This document shows positions 12,001 through 27,000 of a stretch of 64,000 bases of DNA, in pieces. The notes under the pieces were generated by a model. The model searched no databases, had not been told where the DNA came from, and was given only the letters and a program-made list of their open reading frames with translations. How positions within the stretch are numbered: the first letter of the stretch is position 1; every line of letters begins with the position of its first letter. Made by a program: the position numbers and the translations under genes. Source of the DNA: Neelides folsomi (lineage: Eukaryota; Arthropoda; Collembola; Neelipleona; Neelidae); assembly GCA_034687125.1 (NCBI GenBank), contig JAQGBZ010000292.1, forward strand, positions 17,316 through 81,315, in the 5' to 3' direction.

Positions 12001-15000
12001 AAAATCTACAATTCTAATCAGGACACATACATAACCCTTTACCTTCAGTCTCAAAGTTCCACATCAGGAATTGAAGACATTCTCACATGTTCTCCGCAAT
12101 AGTAAATATGTATTACAATGCGGCTCGCTCTCGACCCAACCGTATTTACGTATGGATGAGATGGACGCCGTATGGGAGTTATGGAGGGATGAAAAACATT
12201 TTTAAACTTATTCCTCGACAAGGGCAGAAAAAGTGATGGGACTGAATGAGACAGAGAAGGAAGGCCCAGAGACCCGCGTAGGATGTTCAAATGACTCTCG
12301 ACTAAAATTCTTGACTAATTCATCCATAACGAGGATGGATTGAAATTGAAGGTTTCTTTTTTAGGGTTAGGGAAGGTTTGAAGTCTTTTAAGGACTCATG
12401 AAGCCAAAATACAAAAACGTATCTAATTTCAACTCTTCCATCTAAGTTAGAGATGAAACCCTTTTTGTTGGATCAATTTACTCACAATGTTATGTCACTT
12501 TTGATTCAATTACGCTCCTATGCTCTACTTTAAAAAACTCAAGTAATTTATGAATATTCAAAAATTATAAATTATGGTAATAATCAACAAAATGCTGAAT
12601 TCATTTTAAAATCTCTAACAATAAGTTAAATGTATGTATAAGTATACGAGTACCGCTACCACTGTAACAATTACCTAAGTTGGTACAAGTGTAGTGATAT
12701 AAATAAGATAGGGGAAACTAAAAAGAACCCGGAGTGAGGTGTTGAAGGAAATAATGAACCAATCTCTTTATCTTTTTGAATAGGCAGTGGGTGTATTTGA
12801 GGTCTCTTTGTTGGACAAGTGTAAACATTTTACGACTCATAATCAAGTCGGGATGGTGAAGCATTTCTTTTATCCTTGTGTGTGGAGGCACAGGAGGGCC
12901 CCTCACCCTTTCAAACCCTTCAACTCTTCCCGTCCCATTCCAACCCCTTCTAATGTATTCACACGTCAATTTATACAAACTGACGAGGATCTTCATCTTG
13001 GAAACGAGGCTTAATGGCCCTCTTTCTCTCACAAGTTCTCAATGTCAGGGAGTTGGAAGTTGGTCCATTCACAACCTTATCGATGCAGTTGAACTTCCCC
13101 AATTATCAGTAGAGCGTATATGAGACTATTGAGTAAATTGATGCTTGTACATCATCCTTCCCTCATGTATATGATTCCCCAAAGGAACAGATACCTTAAG
13201 GTGTAATTAGGGCCTCGTCGAGAGAATCATATAGATTTAACACATAAAGGTGAGTTTGAAGTCATTCCGTATGTACATAATGTATCGCAGTTAGTTCATA
13301 AGTATTCCATTCTCAAAGGTCGAAAAGACTCATTATTGCATATCATTATATCTTATTGTTAGTTAATATTTACTAGTACGTGTATGATTTTCCCGGTTCC
13401 TTCACGAGCCTCGTTTTTGTTCCCTCAGAAGAAGATGGACAAGTTTTTAAAAAGTGAGTTTCGGCTCCGCTGTGTTTCCCCTTGGCCAGGGCGCCTTCTG
13501 TAATTATAGTCGGCCAGATTTAATTTCCCGGCTCTTATTACATTACTCGGAATAAAAGACTGATATTTATTAAAACGGATAATATTGAGAAGTGGCGGTG
13601 ATTATTAAAAACTTAACTAACTCGACCATTCTTATTTGAAGAGAAAGGGCAAAGTCGAAGAAGATTAAGTAATAGTGCAAAACAAGGGTGAGGAGGCGAA
13701 ATGGGTTTACATTGATAAAATGTCAATTGTTCTTGTCAACATGTCAGTGGCCGTTGAAGTGGACGTAATGCATTTCCGGCTTGCTCCCGCTCTGTTCAAT
13801 TCTCCTTAATGATTTCCCCCAATATTTGGCTCAATAATAGCGGCCGTAACTGTGGGTCGTGTCTTTCATTATCCGCCCTCTCGGGCCATTAAAAGACCAT
13901 TTGAGGATTCCTCGGTGAAGGGACAGGGAGGATGATGATGGTTCCCTCATCGGCAAACAAAGGGTTGAAAGGAATATAGAGATTATTAAAGGGATTATGG
14001 ATTCTTGGAGGAACATGGAGGTTTTGAAGGAACGCCATTACGGTCGCTTCATAAATTTTTTTACGATTCACAAGAATATTTATGTGAGAAATGGGGAAAG
14101 AGAATTATCCCCCCAGAACTCGTCCTTTTACCAAGATGAAATTTCTTCCCTACAATCCAATCTCCTTCAATTGCCCCTTTGCTTTAAAATGATATTTTTT
14201 GCCAATTTTTGATTTTGTCCATTAAAATTAAATGAGTCAATTAATTAATATCGTGATTCTAAGCTCCGCTGATTGTGAGTTCATTGTTTTTAACCACCGT
14301 GGTTAATTTATTTTCCCAGCTTTGTTCATTTAAATTTCGATTAAAAAGTATCTGTAAATAAAGAATTTTTGTAATGATTATTCTTAGGATCATTTTTGGA
14401 CTTTTGAGCATCTTATAAGAAAGTAATAATTAAATCGTGGGTGCCGACGGGGGGTGTTCATTCTCATTTGAAGATGGGGATTATTTATTGTGTGGATCCT
14501 TGGGACGATGCTCCTGGTAGGTTGAGGGCAAGAGCGGCTCACAACCTACGAGAACATCAAATCGGTATCTATTATTTATATTTTAAAATCGTTGGGCATG
14601 TCGATGTCAATGTCTTTGAAATTCGAATCCATTGGCATTCATTCCCGCTTCCCAATATCTTGTCAACTTAAATCACGAAAGGCTAATGTATCTCCTATAA
14701 ACCCACCCTCACGATCTCTTTCTTCAAAAATTACATTTCTCATCTGGATATCACTACATTTCAACCTCACGTCGCTTTGCCTTTAAAAGTCACATAAATA
14801 TGAAGCCTCATCATGTAATAGTCAGGCTTCAATAAAAATCTCATCTTTTGCTCCTCCTCTTTCCAAACTCTTAAACCGATAGGTTGTTTTCCCTTTAATC
14901 CTTTAGATTTATATAATTCCGCTCTTGTCATTTTTTTTATTTGTAAGATCAGATAAATACGATATAACAAAATCAAGAAACAAGAAAGAACTGCAAAACT

Positions 15001-18000
15001 ATTAAATAAAATATTCTATTATGTTTAATTTAAAAAGTTGTAAATATTTAAATCGGAGTAAAAACCATTTTAAAATTGAGTTCAAAGAATAAGAAATGGA
15101 TCTACCAGTGATAGTATCTGTAAATGGATTTTTATATGATGGTAAATGCAATTTATTAAAAATTCGAAATCATGAGAAAAATTGCCTAGGCGTGTATTTG
15201 GACTCCCTTCATGGAGGATAAAAAATAGGAAAGGCGAAGTGGGAAAAATGACTTGGTTCTTCCTCCTTTACCTGGGAACGGAGATTGGGGTGGAGGGATC
15301 TTTTCTATTCCCACTTCCAATTTCCCCTCCTTGTACTTAATCCTCATAACTTTTAATTTATACCGAGTGACAAGGAAAATGGACCAAATAAATCTACCGA
15401 GCAGAACAAATGCCTGGAATCCCGAATATTCCCAAAGTAAATCCTGCCCCTAATAAACTCGACGACCATTTCCACTGTCATCCCTATCTCTTCCCCGTTC
15501 GCATCTTATGAGGTTGAAGGGAACTTTACATCTGTCCACTCCCTACTTCAACCAATGTTCTATTGTTATTCTTATGTTTAGGAACACACATTGAGTGCAT
15601 CTCTCCCTCCTTTCCCTTTCTGCCATTAAGGAGTATCAGGAGGATCTTAAGGGACGATTGACGATAAGGAGTACAAGTAAGAATGGGGAATCTCTTTAAT
15701 TCCTTTCCCTTTCATCTCGGTCTTCTCTAATTGTAATGAACTCCGATCTCAATATGCCTTTACGGAAAAGGGTAATGAAGATCAGCGCTTCTGCACTTTA
15801 TCTCTCTTTCTTAATAATTCATTGTTAAAAATGGGCAAAGATAAGATTTCCCAACTTATTCATTCAACCGGCTCATTAAATCTGAAGAAAGAAATGAGAT
15901 TTTGACCAAAAGACGATTTAAAATGGTGAGTGATATTAATATTATGCATTTAATAAAGGTAAAGAATAAAGGGCAAAGGAGGTAAAGAAAAGAGCGAGTG
16001 AATCTCCTTTTGTTTCGTAAGAAAATCTAAAAAGCTGGCAACCGTAAACGGTTTTTATGGGCGTTATGTGTGTGAGGGCTGTTTGTGCCTCCAGGTCTCT
16101 TCTTTTACATCAAGGAAAAAATTCTTCATTACTCTAGACGCGTAAGGAAGGCAATGAGAAAATGAGATTAATGTTATGTTTGTTCCCTTTATCGCTCTAC
16201 AAAAAGATGAGACTTATTTACCTCTATGGTCGATTCACTCAACCCTTATTAACTCATTTTTAACTATATGAAGATATGAACCTTTAAGGCCCACCTTGTA
16301 TATTTACGCTTTTACCTTGCATACTGATTCCAAAATGAATTCTCCCTATTAAAATTTAAAAAATATATGTATTATAAAAATACTATTATTATGGGAAATT
16401 AAATATCCCAGTAATTATATTATTTTATAGCAAATCCTGATTTCAAAACCGTCGAGTATTAACTGAACTTATTCAATTAAACAATTTTTTTAAAAAAACA
16501 TTACTCGACACCTATGCCAAAAATAACGACATAATATTAATATTAACTATATTATAAGTAATTAAGTCTAAAAGACGTTAAAGTTCAATATTAAATTGTT
16601 TGAGTTAAATAAAACATTGAATAATTAAGTAGCAGCTCGAGGCCTCTGAGCCATGTGAGTAATTCTCTTAAACCCTTTAACATTAACACATCATGTAGAA
16701 CATGAGAGAAGGCGTTGGCCAACTTCATCCAATAAAGAGAACATGAAACATTAATGAACATAATATTCGGAAGGAGTAAATTAATTAGGCGATCTCTTGT
16801 GGGCGCATAAGAGAAAAGTCATCGGCTGACAAGCTCACACTTCTCCTAAGGGGACACCATGAATGAACTCACAAAGGTGAATGAATCGGAATTAAGAATT
16901 CAATGGACGGAGTCATTCTTGTCAGCTCTTACCGAGGTGTCGATGTTAATTAGGGCATCTACACACACACGAATGTTCCCGACGGGCGGACGGGTGGAGG
17001 CGGAAGACAAAAAAGTTCCTTTGACTCCAGGAGTTGAAAAGTATGAGGAATGGGCGAGTCTCCGCCTCCTTCGCCCTAATCATGTCCAAAATGGTGAATA
17101 AATTCTCATCTCTCCCTCCCTCTCCCGACTCGGAGGAGTGGATCTCCATCACTTCCCTCCACGACCCTCAATTTATGGACAAACAAATTTATTTAACCCC
17201 CGCTCCAAATTTACATTCATAGAAATATAGAATTCGATCGAAAGAAAATAATGCAAAAGAAAATAATGCAACATAAAATAATGCAAAAGAAAATAATGCA
17301 ACATAAAATAATGCAAAAGAAAATAATGCAATATAAAATAATCCAATATTTTACTTATCTTATTAATTTATAAACTCTTCAGATTTTCTTTCTTTGGAAT
17401 TCTTCGCACTTTGAATTTTTGGTGCGCATTGATGTGAATTTTGTGAATTGAATATGGATTTGAGTTGTCTGTGCTGGAATTGGATGGGAAGGAAGATATT
17501 TAGGAATCCAGCGGAATTGACGAGAGAAGAAGAGACATGTATAATTGAGGCTAATTACCACTAACATGAGTGAATGGTGCATGGTGGGTTTCTATAAGGT
17601 TCCTTCGACTCCTAATGACCGCGGCGAAGTTAATTACACGGGATGTATTGAGGCGAAGACCCAAGTTTAAATTTGTCATAATGGATCCCATTATTATTAC
17701 ATGGGCATCCTCTCAGCGTCTCTGGCCGCCTTCGTAATAATTTCCTTTCAAAATTTCTTGTATTTTATTATTACTGGACATTACTGGGATTGTTCAACTA
17801 CTAGCTATGTATCTGTATGGAGGTATACTATAGTTCATATTACAATTATAGTGTGTTTACAATTTCAGCGAGAGTTGTATTGTATAAGATGTGTTATATC
17901 CATTCCAAAGACTCCTTTTGAAGAAAACAATGCAATAAGCTATTATGAAAATTTGAATAATTTTTATTGGAAAGAATAAGTATTGGGGTAGGATTCATTT

Positions 18001-21000
18001 ACTGCACAAAATAAGACGTTTTTACTCAAATTATTTTAATTGAAACTTCCACTTTGGTGTTGCTGGTTCTCTTCATTTTTGTTTTACTAGAATTTACAAG
18101 TATTTCTGAATTAGTCCTCATTTTAGTGGAAAAGTAATTTCATAAAAGACTGTTTTTGGATATGACGATTATTCGTAATTTGAAAACTTTATTTTTATAG
18201 TTAAATCGTTACAAATATAAAGTTTAATAATGTAATTGTATTATTTTTTAGCATCAAGCCACCGCCGAAGGACGGAGTTGCAAAGAGTAATCCATCGAAG
18301 CGGCATCGAGAGCGTCTCAACGCGGAGTTGGACACATTGGCTTCTCTCCTCCCCTTCGAACAGAACATCCTCTCCAAGTTGGACCGCCTCTCAATCCTTC
18401 GACTTGCCGTTTCTTACCTTAGAACAAAATCTTACTTTGGGGGTAAGTCACATCTTTTCATTTTAAATCAGATGCATTTATTTCAGATATTTTCATCAAA
18501 TCATATTAATTAAGCAGAGTGCAAAACTCATGATTCATTAAATTCTTAAAACTGTAAAAAGATTTAGCTTGCACATTAAAAATTCCAGTTTTCGAATCTA
18601 TCTAATAAAATCTATCAATTATCAATTTAATTAAGATAAAGAATTAATTTATCCGAAAGTAATAGCAAAAGTAAGATTATGACTGCTGTGGATGGTTGAA
18701 TTGTAAATTAATGGGAGGACAAATGACTTCCGACCGCCGATTCGGTTCGAAGCAGATGTATACCATAAATAAGGCCTGAGGGGTACACAGAAGGTCCATC
18801 GGATCCAAATTCCTAATGCCCCATGAATCCTTACGTCGTAACTCTTCCCTTACATGCTTTCTTCCTCCAGACTTGTACATTTATACTAGTTATTTCAAAA
18901 AAGGAGAAATGTAAATATACTCACAATACATACATAATTTATAAACATTTTTAACCAGAGTTTACAATAAGAGTTTACATTAAGAGTTTTACAATAAAAG
19001 CATAAAATTGCAGTAAACTCGTAATTCAGTATGTCGAAAGACCAACAAACTTTCGCAAAATATTTGTGATATTGTTGGATTATATTAAATTACAGCAATC
19101 GTCCTTTTTTGTATCTTGAGTGAAGGTGTGAAAAGTTTTTTATTTCCCTTGGGAGATTTTCTTAAAGTGATCACGAAAGAGGTGCTGTATATGGAAGTCT
19201 CCCCCTTGGCACCTCCCTCACAATTAAGAATCAATTAATGTGTGTGTATTTTGCCGTGTCAATATGTCAGTGTAGTGAGTGGCCCCCTGGTGTCTCCTCG
19301 AAATCGGTGGAGAGGCCGAGAAGACAAATTTGGTTTGGCAGGGGGAAGCCAGCAGGGATTTCTTAACACGGGTCTCCGGTGAACGGACCCCTACCTCGAC
19401 TCCTTACATCATCCCAAAAACACCTTCACAAGAACGTCCCTCATCTCGTCTCCACTCATTGTAGACCAAAGTGAGTAAAATACGAGGGGAAAGGAATCTC
19501 TCGACTGTATCAATTAACGGTCGTGAGCGGAGGAGGAGGATCGATGGAGCTAATCCCGAATAGCAGAATACACACACACAACCTTCACCTGCCCACACCA
19601 CACCGCGGATCGATCCCCATTTGACTCTCCAACTCCCACGGAAAAGGGAGAAACACCAAGTTGTTTCTATACAAGAACAACACAATACGGGGTCTAATGT
19701 GTGTAGCTTTTCTATCCCAATACAGGGATGGATAGAATACCTCATGAGAGTATATTTATCTTACTGACAATGCGGAAGGCTCTCCATTGTATCTCTTTCT
19801 CTAAATTAACTCTCACTGGCGACTGACACCCATCAGACTCGCTCCCAGTATTCATCAATTTGTCACTACGTCTTCATTTAATAACTTTTCAATACAACTC
19901 TCACTTTCATCTATTTTACCAATATATGATATCATTTGATCAAAGTACATACATTACTTGTAATAGTACAGATATTTCTAAGAAACTTTAGTTATTGGAT
20001 AGTGACAGCTTTGGACTAGCGTTAGTTGATATAACTTTATTTGGGAGACTTTCTAGTTATAAACTATGAGAGGGAGTTCCCTAGAGGGAAATTTAATGCA
20101 ATTTTACGACGATTGTTAAATGGATGATCCTTGTTGGAACTCATTGGGCTAAGCTCATCCTTTTATTCTACCGCGTCCCACGAGACTTGGTTGTCCCGTT
20201 TGTTCAACATTAAGAATTTTGATAATTGAATTAAACTCCTCCGCATAAGAGTACTGAAGCCGTTTGGAAATTGAACGAATTTTCAAATTATTCTATAGTT
20301 ATTAGGTTATTACTGTAGTTGGAGTAGGGAACAGAGAGGAAATGTTTATTACCTCAAATACCAGCCGAGATGATTATGTATAAATTTTGGAGTAAAGGAT
20401 TTTGAAGGTATCTTTGGGAGAGTCGTAAAACGTAAAAGGATCATTAGGGGAGAAGTCGATGAGATATTAATTTTTGAGGGGAGAGGTGATCCTGGAAAGG
20501 GACAGACGACGTGTGTATTTGGTAGAGAAAGAAGAGGGATAATGAGTCAACTAATTGATGAACCCTGGACAGACTTGATTAACTTGTCATTCCCCGAATG
20601 TTCCTCAGGAGGGTTCCAATCCCCTCCATTTAATATCACTTTCCCTAATTCAACATACTGAGCCCTTCCCTTTTGTTACTCCTACGCTCAATCCTTTCCC
20701 TATAACTTACCCTCCATGTTGTCAACCAACAGTATATTTTATGTAAAAGTATATCCATGTTCTGCATATTTCAATTTCAATACCTTTCCATATATTGGAC
20801 CATCAATAGGAGAAGCTTCCTAAAATATGTAACAGTTTGAAGATATGCCCTTTTCATTTCCCTTTCTATTTTCTATTGTTAATCCAAGCCTTTGTTATTT
20901 GATAGGAATTGATACAGCAAATATTGGGGATGCATTTTATATCAACAGTTCATTTTATTTTAATTTTTCGACTTGTTTACTGCGGCATGGGCGGAAAATA

Positions 21001-24000
21001 TATGTAAATATAAAAAATTAGAAATGTATTTGAACTGATGATTTCATATTTTGATATTACTTAACCAAGGGCAAGAGTCAATTCAAAGGCGGGGCAATGA
21101 TACTGTATAGGAAAATGAACTCATCATTTTCATTGAATAAACGACTTTTACATCAAGTTAATTACTCCTGACATTTAATCATGAACAAAATAATAAGTCG
21201 ATAATTTGATGGAGCAAATAGGAGATTAAGAGATGAGGCTCATTATTTCGCCCTAGACCCCCATTACCTGTCTTAATCCCTTTCCATCAAGGCTTTGCCT
21301 CCACGAATTTCTCTCTTTTTCCTCAACTTTGTTTTTCCTTTTAGACTCAATGCCTGGCGCCTTTATGATGATGAGTGATGAACTATAAAAATGTTTGTAA
21401 AGCTTAAACGAAAGGAACCTAATGGCATTTTCATAAAATTGTTATAAAGAAACAACTTCCAGGCCCTATGCTAAATCTGTCCTATTTGAATTATGATATT
21501 AAGAGAACATGGAGCTGTGGGCCTAATTATCTGTATTACCTGGATAAGAAATTAGATTAAATAAATTGGCCATTCATTTATTGTAAGAGAAAAGGGGTTG
21601 GATGAAATTCAGGAATATATGGCCATGTGTACACAGTTAGGTTGGGGGTATGACGCATAAACAGAAAAGAGCCATTCATCAAAACTCAGGTTCATTTCGG
21701 GGATTTTAAGGGGAGAAATGAGGAACAAAAATTGAGGTGGATTTTTTGTCTCTCCGGTCCTCATCTCAATAATGGGGAACCGCGTCTAACGAAGAGAAAT
21801 CTCTTCTTGGTTTCGACCTGTGGATAATTTGAAATCTCAATCTGGGCCTGCCTCGGAACTCCCATGGAAAATCTCTCTTTTTACGAGAATCCGGCAGTTT
21901 GGTCCACTTTTTTATGAGGTTTCAGTGGTTGGAAGAGAGGTTCATCAGTCAGGTCGAGTTCATTTTCTTAATCCGAGACTTCATTCCCAACACATTCGAC
22001 TCTCATTACACGGAGTGGAAGATCGCCGCCTCTTATCTACTCACATTCAAATCTCTCTCTTCTCTTAAGATTCGGAACTGGATCGAATTACATGAGACTC
22101 TCATCTTCCTCAACTCATTTTATATTTCAAGTTACTCTTTTTAAATAACCATAACCCAGAAACAGATTTATACCAGGCTTAGACAACTTGAGCTTATACA
22201 GTTTGATCATATGTACAGTACTAACATTAAGTAATAATTTAAAAGTAAAAATAGTTATTTTCTTTTTAAATGTATTTCATTTCCTATTTCGTAAACCATC
22301 TGGTGCAATACGGAACTTAAAATTTTTGATAAATGCATAGATTTGACTTTGAGGACATTTTGTCTGCCTGTTTGAGTATCATGCCTAAGCCCAGCCTCCC
22401 ATTGTGTGTCATTTACAAGCGGAAATCTGAAGGAGTAATGTCAAATGTAATGATGTAATGAGGAGTGTTGGCTGCAGACGGAGAGCCTCGACGAGACCTT
22501 CAAATCAAATTCAGTTTTTTAAAGTTTCTTGTCGACTCCCATTTGGGCCAAAGTGGATAAAAAATTCTTGCCACGTCCTCTCCTACATTTCCGGCTCACT
22601 TTTTCACTCAAATCCCCGCCGTCGACCATTATGCCCATGAATATGAAATTAATTTTCTTCCTCTACTTCTACATTATTTAAGGAGGATTGTTCAGTTCCA
22701 TATGTCTCTTATAAAGTTACATGAATAGGTCTGGTATAACTACTAATATACGAGTTACTATACTCTTATACTAAACTATACAGCACCTACAATACTTAAA
22801 AACTCATGTCTTCATGTTGTTGTAAATATTCAAGTAGATTTGGCGCAGGTGTACTAAATGTGATACAGCATTAAAAGTACAGATATGTATGGTTTCATTA
22901 TTATAGTACAAATATTTAGCACAGAGAACTTCAATCTATAGTTAAAATTGTGAGTCTATGAATCTATGCAGTCTATGGCCACTATTGCGCGTTATCTTGA
23001 CACAGCTCACTGACTTGCATCAAATCTGCTAAATGTATAATTCATAATAGAGGAAGTTGATAAGAGAAAATTCGGACTTGTCAGAATTGCCAGTTGGGAA
23101 GTTAAGTCCCAGGATGAAGAATTACTAAGTTTATGTTAAACTCCTTGATTGATGAGGAATCAAGAACTATGGAATACATTATAAATTAAAGATTATACTC
23201 GTACATTATAACAGTATCGAGATTGGCCACTTTTATAAAATACTAGGACCTTTACTAATTATTAATACTTCAAAGGATAGAAAGTTCATTTTATTAATTA
23301 GGTCTTTAGAGTTAAGTAAAAATATTCATATTTGTAAATATTGCATAAGTCGTTCATCATATTAATCATCAGAGTTAAATTGCGCAAAATTTGAAGGATC
23401 AATATAAAAATTAAGCATAAGTAACTATAAGATTGGATGAAGCTCGATGAATTAAACACATCCAGGGTTCGTAAATTGAATAATTGAGGAAAACAATGGG
23501 CTTTATTATTCTATGAATTCTGAATTCATCCTGAGAAGTTTCCCACCTGCGTTTCAACATTCCACTTTTACAATAGGAGTTTATTTTGTTTCCAATTCAA
23601 GGAATCCCATATTGAAAGCTTACCCACGGCTATAATGCAAATTTACTGTTAATAATATAATGTACAATATGCCAATTTAATTGGAATCGTTGTTTATCTG
23701 GGCTATTTAATATTTTATATATTTCATTCGCTAACAAGAGTTTCCCAACGTGAGGTATAAGGACGGTATATTTATGTAAGATATACAGATACATATAAAA
23801 TTTATATTATAGTGCTATATGGCAATTCATAAATTCATATTTAATTTCCTTTCAAGCGAATCTGTTCATTATGAATTATCAGATTAAACGTAAGCAGATA
23901 GTAGAATATGTATAAATGAATTTGGAAGAACTCTCATGGAAGAACAATTGTAAGTTGTGAATGTAATTTTAAAAAGGAGAAGGTGGTGAACTCGGATGGA

Positions 24001-27000
24001 GGGAGAGGATTATTCGGATAGAAAGGATAGGAGGGAGATTTTTCTCAAAGTGTGTGTATGTAAGAGAAGAGGGAGAGAATTTCCGTGACTGGAAGACATT
24101 AAGGTGACTGCGTTATCTGGAACAGTAGCGTTAGTTAGAGTTTCCCCGACTCCCTCGCCCGACTCCGGGCGGATTAAGGAAGAAGGGGAAAAGGGTTCGG
24201 TCCTAGGAACCCACTACTCGGAGATTTAATACATTTCCTCCCATACACTTTCTTCTCGATGGAAAATCTGTTTTAATACTCCTTTCACTCTCGCCTTATA
24301 TGTTCCTTATAAAATGTCGGCGAGTGTAGGGCTAATAAAACTTTCAGGGGAGACTCTTCCATGCCATAGAGAATAAAAGAGTATTAAAAGTGAAGGAGCC
24401 GGGGATTGAAAAGGGGAATTTATGAAAGTCGGGGAAAGAGAAGAAAAATTCTCCCTCACTCCCACTATGACAATCAAACGTCTCGAGTTGGAAGATTGAT
24501 GTCGGCTATCACATTACCTTGATTGATAAATACCTTTCCCAATTCCCCAATACTTCTTCGCTCCCTACGCCCTAAACTTATGGGGTACACTTTCCCATTT
24601 TCTCAATTCCTTCTTTCCCTTTTTACTACCCTTTATCCTACACATGGGGAATATCAATAAAATGGACGCATGAGTCAGGTAGTGGAGCTATTTATCATTT
24701 GTAGACACTAAAACGTAATTTATATTGTCAATTGGAAAATGGGCATTAGCAGGTTCAAATCCATAAATAAGAATTGTTGACTTATTTGAAAGTTATTTTG
24801 TAATCTAAATTGGATATTATTTCTATCAGTCATAAATAAAGTAAATATAAAATTGAATCGAAAATTTTCCACTTCCTCTCTCATTTCAACTCTATATAAT
24901 TACTTGTACACTAGATTGATACTATTATCTAAAATGTAATTTTGGCCACTATATGGTAATAGCTGGGATTTAATCGTATGGAGTGAACAATGAAAGAGAA
25001 TTAAATCCTTTCGTATTCGAGCACAATATTCGAAAGGAGAATCGGGTTTTAAATTATATTAAATGGGACGTGCGGAGTTGGGATAATGCATGGAATGAGA
25101 AATAATAAATAGGAATGTGAATTATTTTCTTTAGTCAACTCAGGTCGTCGGAGGTTTCGAGGCCTCGTTTTATGAAAATAATAAAAGGAGTAATTCCTTC
25201 CATAAGTAATTCTCGTGGTTTTCCTGGGCTTTATCGGGAGAAGGGATCGGTGAATAATGGTTTACTTTATAATGGGCTCCACAGTAAGCACTTGACCGCT
25301 TCACGAGCAAATGAGCTTATAAAATAATGGAATGCTTCCCGAGGAATTCGGCCAGGTAAATTAAATGGACGGCCAAATGCCGGGGTCCAACTTTAGGCTT
25401 CTTAAGTATATTAACCCATTCCAGAGCTCCGACTCGATTGACTACCAGTAGCAATATAATATGCACATATAATTAGTTCATACCATAAGTAGGTATAGTA
25501 AGACGCTGGTGTATTTTACGATTAGCAAACTTACAATGTTTACTTTGCGTTTGATATTAAAGAAAATTTATTACGAACCTTACACTTTCTCAACCATCTA
25601 AAGAAGTTTCAAGTCTGAACATTGTTAAGATAGGAAGAGGAATCATAGCAAATTTTATTATTCCCTAGTATAGAAGTATATGTGGTGGTTGACATTCATT
25701 GCTCATTTGATGGAAATAATGCATGAAGGAGATTTGGGTAGCTGTTTTGGAAGAACTCTGGGAGTCAAAATAGAAGTTGAAGTAGCCGGGACATTTGCAT
25801 AAGTCATATTAATAATATGCGGTGAGTGAGCGAGGGTAAGTAGTGGACTCCGAATGTAACAATGCTTGTGAGGTTGTGAGTGGGGAAGTAATTTCAACTA
25901 GTTCCGAGTATCATAATCATATATTATGATAATATATTTCGGAATCCGGCTAATGGCCACCAGCCGGAGTTATTGATCAGATGAAGGTGAAGGGAAATCA
26001 TCTTAAGTCCTCGACTTAACTCACTCTCCTTCCCAGGATTCTCACTGCGTCTTAACACGCATATCTCCACACATATCCAAGCTCCCGGAGAAGTTACTCC
26101 TCCACTTTATAATACAAACAAGACTCCTTATAGACCCATTTATCATTATTTATCACCACTAAGAACTTATTAGCTAACCATCGACTTGATGCCAATTTAA
26201 ACCCCCTATGATATTATTTAACTTATACATTTAATTATTTAAGATTATACGAGAAAGAAAATAGTTATAAAGTAGTTTAGCACAAAAATATGTAGGTAGA
26301 CCAGCATACTGCACTTACCTAGAGATTTCAATTTTAACTATTAAAATTGATTTAACCATACATATATTAAAATTTAAATATTATATATTATTAATATTTG
26401 GCTTTAATACTTTATCTTAATTTTATTATTTTTATTTTGGTCTTATTTATGGAAGGAGTTATTTAAACAAGGTTAATAGTTTTTAATTAAAGAAAATTTA
26501 ATACCTTAAATTCAAAAGGCAATTTTAAAAAATTCGGGCAACATGTACGAGAATGAATGAGGGAAAGTTTGCGTGTGTCTGAAATAGTGTATAAAAGTAT
26601 GAACATGTTGCTCTCCCCTTTTTCACTTTCGGTCGCTCTCCCGTCAGCCGAAACTCGATTAAACTAATTCACTTTTTACGATCCATTCCAATTAAGAGTC
26701 CGCTCGCAATCTACATATTTACTTTTTTAAATTCTCACACCCTCCCATTTTTCCTTATAAACTTTATAATGTAAAAAAACCTCATTTGTGTAAACATTTA
26801 CAATTTTGTAATATAGCAAGCAAAATGATACTTAGTAAGCTATGCACAATATGATGATATTCTAAATTCTTACTACAACCCCCATTGATGGCCGAATCCT
26901 CATTGATGAGGATATGGATAGAAATAAATCTCGTCTAGGAGGCGTATTCCTATTGGGATTGCATTGGATGAAAGGAGTCGGTGAATGTATAGGCGTCTCC

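Larger units (their letters stand above)
9044..18251 (+). other. AHR intron 1 (9208 bp)
   Basis: Begins GTGAGC and ends TTTTTTAG. Contains the inverted GCGTG pair at 10574-10590 and the minisatellite at 17241. Several GC-richer islands carry short open frames (for example 9470-9601, 14474-14671 and 17701-17979) that I cannot assign to any gene. A long first intron is typical of developmental transcription factors with intronic enhancers. Confidence 0.85.

Noticed and set aside
12361-12380. TTAGGG-like telomeric sequence
   Set aside because: Only one or two partial units; not a telomeric array.
17701-17979. 92-codon frame with hydrophobic N-terminus before the bHLH exon
   Set aside because: Ile/Tyr/Phe-rich as expected from AT-rich DNA, and no promoter signal, so weaker than the 1306 candidate.
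19404-19745. 113-codon minus-strand open frame in AHR intron 2
   Set aside because: Cys/Trp/Arg-rich with no recognisable domain and no convincing splice sites. Probably a compositional artefact.
26569-26575. Single TTGCGTG in AHR intron 2
   Set aside because: A lone 7-bp site is expected several times by chance in 64 kb on two strands.
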